A stretch of DNA of 8,852 nucleotides. Source: an uncultured Burkholderiales bacterium. GTDB lineage: Bacteria; Pseudomonadota; Gammaproteobacteria; Burkholderiales; Burkholderiaceae_C. The DNA lies in the NCBI GenBank assembly GCA_903887655.1, contig CAISQQ010000190.1:1-8852 (forward strand), read 5' to 3'. The notes under the pieces are model-generated. The model worked only from the letters and a program-made list of their open reading frames with translations, was not told the origin of the DNA and ran no database searches. A program made the position numbers and the translations under genes. Below, piece after piece: positions 5,897 to 8,852 of the stretch; the stretch's first letter is position 1; each line of letters starts with the position of its first letter.

Positions 5897-7069
5897 ATGT
5901 TCAATTCCACCCCCAACCCATTGCACGACTATCCCCAAATTCGCGAAGGTGTTCGCGACTTGGTCTCACAATTTGATTCGCGCTATTGGCAAGATCTGGA
6001 TGAAAAGCGTGCATTCCCTGAGGCCTTCGTCACGGCCTTGACCAAAGCGGGTTGGTTAAGTGGCCTCATTCCCGAGGAGTACGGTGGCTCCAACCTCACG
6101 CTCGCCGAAGCCAGTGTGGTGATGGAGGAGATCAACCGAGCGGGCGGCAACTCAGGCGCCTGCCACGGTCAAATGTATGTGATGGGCTGCGTGCTTCGCC
6201 ACGGCTCAGAGGCGCAAAAAAAGGATCTTTTGCCACGCATTGCCAGTGGCGAGTTGCGCATGCAAGCCATGGCGGTCACCGAGCCCACGACGGGCTCGGA
6301 CACCACCAAACTCAAAACCTTCGCCACCTTGAAGGGTGACCGCTATGTGGTGAGTGGACAAAAGGTCTGGACGTCTCGCTTACAGCACTCGGATTACATG
6401 CTGCTCTTGGCCAGAACCACACCGCTCGATCAAGTCAAGAAAAAAACCCAAGGACTATCGGTGTTTTTGGTGGACTTAAGGGGTGAGGTGGGTAAAAGCA
6501 TCACGGTGCGACCCATTCGCAACATGGTCAATCACGAGACCAATGAGATCTTTATTGATAATTTGGAAATTCCGGTTGAAAACCGAATTGGCGTTGAAGG
6601 CGAAGGGCTCAAATACATTTTGGATGGGCTCAATGCCGAGCGCATTTTGATTGCTGCGGAGTGCGTGGGCGATGGTTATTGGTTTTTAGAGCGCGCTTGT
6701 AAGTACGCCAACGAGCGCGTGGTCTTTGATCGCCCCATTGGTCAAAACCAGGGCATCCAGTTTCCCCTGGCCAAGGCCTATGTGAATGTGGAAGCCGCCA
6801 GTTTGATGCGGTTCAATGCTTGCGAGGTCTTTGATCGAGGTCTCAATTGTGGCGCCCAAGCCAATATGGCCAAATTGCTCGCCGCCGATGCGTCTTGGGA
6901 GGCTGCCAATGCTTGCATTCAAACCCACGGTGGTTTTGGTTTTGCTGCGGAGTATGACATTGAGCGCAAATTCAGAGAAACACGTCTGTACCAAGTCGCA
7001 CCCATCTCCACGAATTTGATCTTGTCCTATGTCGCAGAGCGTGTGCTGGGTTTGCCGCGTTCCTATTGA
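5897..7069 (+). CDS. Acyl-CoA dehydrogenase family protein
   Basis: This 390-residue flavoprotein would oxidise an acyl-CoA at C2-C3 and pass electrons to electron-transfer flavoprotein. The three-domain layout is complete. The N-terminal helical domain runs to about 120 and includes GLIPEEYGG (56-64). The middle beta domain holds the FAD/acyl motif AVTEPTTGSD (126-135) and the SGQKVWTS segment (153-160). The C-terminal helical domain has RVVFDRPIGQNQGIQ (274-288) and IQTHGGFGFAAEYDIERKFR (341-360). The usual catalytic-base position near the C-terminus (Glu376 in human MCAD, YQIYEG) is Pro369 here (YQVAP). Glu248 in LNAERILIAAE aligns with the alternative base used by isovaleryl-CoA and long-chain dehydrogenases, so the enzyme is probably still active. 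It could act on branched or cyclic acyl-CoAs (inference). It lies 120 bases after the SDR gene, behind a pyrimidine-rich leader. Confidence 0.94.
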   Translation: MFNSTPNPLHDYPQIREGVRDLVSQFDSRYWQDLDEKRAFPEAFVTALTKAGWLSGLIPEEYGGSNLTLAEASVVMEEINRAGGNSGACHGQMYVMGCVLRHGSEAQKKDLLPRIASGELRMQAMAVTEPTTGSDTTKLKTFATLKGDRYVVSGQKVWTSRLQHSDYMLLLARTTPLDQVKKKTQGLSVFLVDLRGEVGKSITVRPIRNMVNHETNEIFIDNLEIPVENRIGVEGEGLKYILDGLNAERILIAAECVGDGYWFLERACKYANERVVFDRPIGQNQGIQFPLAKAYVNVEAASLMRFNACEVFDRGLNCGAQANMAKLLAADASWEAANACIQTHGGFGFAAEYDIERKFRETRLYQVAPISTNLILSYVAERVLGLPRSY

Positions 7070-7101
7070 TACCACCATGTGTTTAACATTGATTTTTTCA
7101 C

Positions 7102-7106
7102 GGAAG
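7102..7106 (+). promoter_or_regulatory. Ribosome binding site fixing the monooxygenase start
   Basis: GGAAG ends 7 bases before ATG 7114. The in-frame TTG at 7108 is only one base after it and therefore cannot use it, so ATG 7114 is preferred. Confidence 0.7.
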
Positions 7107-7113
7107 CTTGAGT

Positions 7114-8376
7114 ATGTTACCCAACCTTGAGGATACTTCTCACGCCTTCCCAGTGATGGTGGTGGGCGCAGGACCAGTGGGTCTTTTGTGTGCCCTGGTG
7201 CTCGCGCGTGCGGGCGTGCCCGTTTGCGTCCTGGAGTCCGAGCCTCGTACCACCCTGGATCTTCGCGCTGGCACCTTTCACCCCCCAACGCTTGAAATGC
7301 TCGAGCCCTTGGGTGTCACCCAAGCCATGATGGCTGTGGGCATCCGAGTGCCGACTTGGCAAAGCCGAGATTTACAAGAAGGCTTGGTGGCCGAGTGGGA
7401 TATGGGCGTTTTGAAAAATGACACGCCATACCCTTACCGACTGCACTTGGAGCAGCATCGTCTCACGCCCATCTTGCTCGGCATGCTCCAGGCCCATCCC
7501 CATGCCCAAGTGCTGTTTTCGCATGAGTTCCAAAGCTTGGATCAAACCAGCAGCCCTGGTGTTGTCAAAGTGGTGGCCTTGGATCGATCGCGCTCAGACC
7601 TGGAGCCAGCTCTAGCGGTCGAATTCACCGCCTCTTGGGTGATCGGGGCTGATGGTGGCAAGAGTTTGGTCAGAAAATCGGTCAATATCGAGTTCGATGG
7701 CTATACCTGGCCTGAGCGCTACAGTGTGGTGAGCACCACCTTTGACTGGGCACCTCTGGGTTATGCGGACAATGCCTACATCAGTGACCCTGATCAGTGG
7801 GTGGCTTTTTTCAAAATGCCCGATGTGGGCCCTCCTGGACTGTGGCGCATGACAGTGCCTGTTGGGACCGACTTGAGTGATGAGGAGGTCTTGCACCCAC
7901 GGTATGCCAACGCCATTTTCAACCGTGTGCTCAACGCCAAAACGCCCATCGAGTTCCCCATTGTTCACCAAAGTGTGTACCGAGTGCACCAACGGGTGGC
8001 CAAAGAGTTCCGCGTGGGCCGTGTCCTCTTGGCCGGGGACAGTGCTCACGTTAACAATCCTTTGGGCGGATTTGGTCTCAACAGCGGCATCCACGATGCG
8101 ATGAATTTGGGTGAAAAGCTCGCACGCGTCTTTCATGGCGAGAGTGATGAGGATTTGCTCGATCTTTATGTTCGGCAAAGAAGGACCGTCAACATGGAGT
8201 ATGTGCAAGAAATTTCGATCAAAAATAAACACAACTTGGAAGAGAAAGATCCTGTGCGACGGCGAGAGCGCATTGCGCTCTTGAGGAGCATTGCACAGTC
8301 GCCTGAGAAAACCCGTGAGTATTTGCTCACCTCTTCCATGATCAACAGCATCAAGCGTGCAAACGCCATCACTTAG
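7114..8376 (+). CDS. Group A FAD-dependent aromatic-hydroxylase-like monooxygenase
   Basis: This 420-residue enzyme belongs to the PHBH/PheA-TfdB/MhpA flavin monooxygenase fold. Such enzymes use NAD(P)H and O2 to hydroxylate, and sometimes open, aromatic rings. All three flavin motifs are visible: dinucleotide-binding VVGAGPVGLLCALVLARAG (16-34, G18-G20-G23) followed by Glu41, the DG motif VIGADGGKSLVRK (176-188), and the GD motif RVLLAGDSAHVNNPLGGFG (303-321). RAGTFHPPTLEML (51-63) and NSGIHDAMNLGEKLA (323-337) are also typical. It ends soon after the fold, so it lacks the C-terminal thioredoxin-like domain of phenol hydroxylase and MhpA (about 540-650 residues). In size it resembles salicylate hydroxylase-type or pyridine-ring oxygenases. 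The C-terminal ~60 residues are charged and helical. It starts 44 bases after the acyl-CoA dehydrogenase stop, so co-transcription is likely. The substrate is unknown; an aromatic or heteroaromatic acid is the natural guess. Confidence 0.9.
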   Translation: MLPNLEDTSHAFPVMVVGAGPVGLLCALVLARAGVPVCVLESEPRTTLDLRAGTFHPPTLEMLEPLGVTQAMMAVGIRVPTWQSRDLQEGLVAEWDMGVLKNDTPYPYRLHLEQHRLTPILLGMLQAHPHAQVLFSHEFQSLDQTSSPGVVKVVALDRSRSDLEPALAVEFTASWVIGADGGKSLVRKSVNIEFDGYTWPERYSVVSTTFDWAPLGYADNAYISDPDQWVAFFKMPDVGPPGLWRMTVPVGTDLSDEEVLHPRYANAIFNRVLNAKTPIEFPIVHQSVYRVHQRVAKEFRVGRVLLAGDSAHVNNPLGGFGLNSGIHDAMNLGEKLARVFHGESDEDLLDLYVRQRRTVNMEYVQEISIKNKHNLEEKDPVRRRERIALLRSIAQSPEKTREYLLTSSMINSIKRANAIT

Positions 8377-8380
8377 TCGT

Positions 8381-8392
8381 CCCTTTAAAGGG
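8381..8392. terminator. Perfect 12-base palindrome after the monooxygenase gene
   Basis: CCCTTTAAAGGG (8381-8392) is its own reverse complement and begins 5 bases after the stop at 8376. As RNA it can fold as a CCCT/AGGG stem with a TTAA loop, but no T run follows, so termination would be weak. It may equally be a protein-binding palindrome upstream of the Bug receptor gene. Confidence 0.3.
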
Positions 8393-8422
8393 GATGATTC
8401 GCTTTCGAATGGCTGACTTGTT

Positions 8423-8452
8423 TTGTGAAAGTGGAAATGATTCTTGTATCAC
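8423..8452 (+). promoter_or_regulatory. Weak promoter-like pair before the Bug receptor gene
   Basis: TTGTGA (8423-8428) and TATCAC (8447-8452) are spaced 18 bases apart, and each matches 4 of 6 sigma70 consensus bases. The 93-base gap (8377-8469) is AT-rich here, so separate transcription of the receptor gene is plausible but not shown. Confidence 0.17.
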
Positions 8453-8469
8453 AATTTTTGGAGAAGAAC

Positions 8470-8852
8470 ATGTTGAATTTGTTGAGCATTTTGTCACCTC
8501 GCGTGTCTGTAAGCAGCCGCTTTCGTCGCCCGTTCATCATGGGTGCTTGTGCGCTGTGGGCGTGCCTGGGCTCCTCTGAACTGATCTTTGCCCAATCGAG
8601 TGCTACTGCCTCAGCCGGTGTTGGCGCTCAGACGGCACTCAATTGGCCACAAAAACAAATCAAAATCATTGTGCCTTTTGCCGCGGGTGGCAACACCGAT
8701 GGGATCTCTCGCGTGATTGCTGAGCGCCTGAGTCACGCGCTTGATCAGCCCGTGATTGTGGAAAACAAGGCGGGAGCCAATGGAGCCATTGCGGCGGAGT
8801 TCGTCTCCAAAGCCCCCGCTGATGGCTACACCTTGATGATGGCCGCCATGCC
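8470..8852 (+). CDS. Bug/TctC-family periplasmic solute receptor, N-terminal part (3' end outside window)
   Basis: An open frame starts at ATG 8470, after GGAG at 8460-8463 (6 bases spacing), and is uninterrupted to the end of the window (127 codons of an expected ~320-340). The N-terminus is an export signal. Arg19-Arg20-Pro-Phe-Ile (RRPFI) matches the core of the twin-arginine motif RRxFL, followed by a hydrophobic stretch (22-40) and a likely cleavage after IFA (residue 41). The mature part shows the Bug family's conserved start: PQKQIKIIVPFAAGGNTDGISR (60-81), VENKAGANGAIAA (97-109) and SKAPADGYTLMM (113-124). Bug proteins bind small carboxylates (for example citrate, glutamate, nicotinate or aromatic acids) in the periplasm. 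Some serve the tripartite tricarboxylate transporter, but most are orphans without a linked TctAB. No TctAB gene is visible here. Placed after a catabolic gene set, it may bind the same compound or an intermediate (inference). Confidence 0.9.
   Translation, partial: MLNLLSILSPRVSVSSRFRRPFIMGACALWACLGSSELIFAQSSATASAGVGAQTALNWPQKQIKIIVPFAAGGNTDGISRVIAERLSHALDQPVIVENKAGANGAIAAEFVSKAPADGYTLMMAAM

Noticed and set aside
5897..7069. Possibility that the acyl-CoA dehydrogenase is inactive because the usual catalytic Glu is Pro
   Set aside because: Glu248 sits at the alternative catalytic-base position known from isovaleryl-CoA and long-chain dehydrogenases, so loss of activity is not indicated.
6686..7288. 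200-codon minus-strand open frame across the acyl-CoA dehydrogenase/monooxygenase junction
   Set aside because: It is antisense to two strongly supported coding regions and resembles no family; long antisense frames are common at this GC content.
7612..8232. 206-codon minus-strand open frame inside the monooxygenase gene
   Set aside because: It is wholly antisense to conserved flavin motifs, with no family resemblance and no ribosome binding site seen.
8394..8579. Plus-strand 61-codon open frame in the gap before and overlapping the Bug receptor gene
   Set aside because: It overlaps the receptor signal-peptide region in another frame, has no clear ribosome binding site and has no recognisable product.

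Overview
The window looks like a catabolic locus from a betaproteobacterium, most likely Burkholderiales and close to the Comamonadaceae. This rests on three things: moderately high GC with many CTC, TTG and GCC codons; a Bug/TctC-type periplasmic receptor, a family hugely expanded in that order; and acyl-CoA dehydrogenase and SDR sequences that resemble Burkholderiales types as I remember them. The assignment is inference, since no rRNA or other marker gene is present. All recognisable genes lie on the + strand. I see no tRNA, rRNA, insertion sequence, CRISPR array or phage gene.

Layout. (1) 1-1181: the 3' end of a CaiB/BaiF (family III) CoA-transferase gene, then 3 bases later a crotonase-fold gene. 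A small hairpin follows. (2) 1304-3954: a complete SsuABC/TauABC-type ABC importer, with a secreted binding protein, a permease and an ATPase. (3) 4024-4902: a PuuE-like member of the polysaccharide deacetylase (CE4/NodB) fold, a fold whose relatives cleave C-N bonds. (4) 5006-8376: an SDR-fold protein, an acyl-CoA dehydrogenase and a group A FAD monooxygenase, each behind its own 40-120 base leader. (5) 8470-end: the start of a Bug/TctC receptor gene that runs off the window.

How they may work together (inference). The ABC importer, and perhaps the Bug receptor, would bring in a small organic acid, possibly containing nitrogen or a ring. The FAD monooxygenase could hydroxylate it and the PuuE-like protein could hydrolyse an amide or ureide bond. 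The CoA-transferase would then make a CoA thioester for the acyl-CoA dehydrogenase and crotonase to process, in the manner of beta-oxidation. The substrate cannot be read from the sequence.

The most interesting signal is shared by several enzymes. The crotonase lacks both hydratase glutamates. The SDR lacks all four residues of the Asn-Ser-Tyr-Lys tetrad. The acyl-CoA dehydrogenase has Pro at the usual catalytic-base position but a Glu at the alternative site. The PuuE-like protein lacks the normal CE4 metal triad. Automatic names such as 'enoyl-CoA hydratase' or '3-oxoacyl-ACP reductase' would therefore probably be wrong here, and the locus may encode a pathway with non-standard chemistry.
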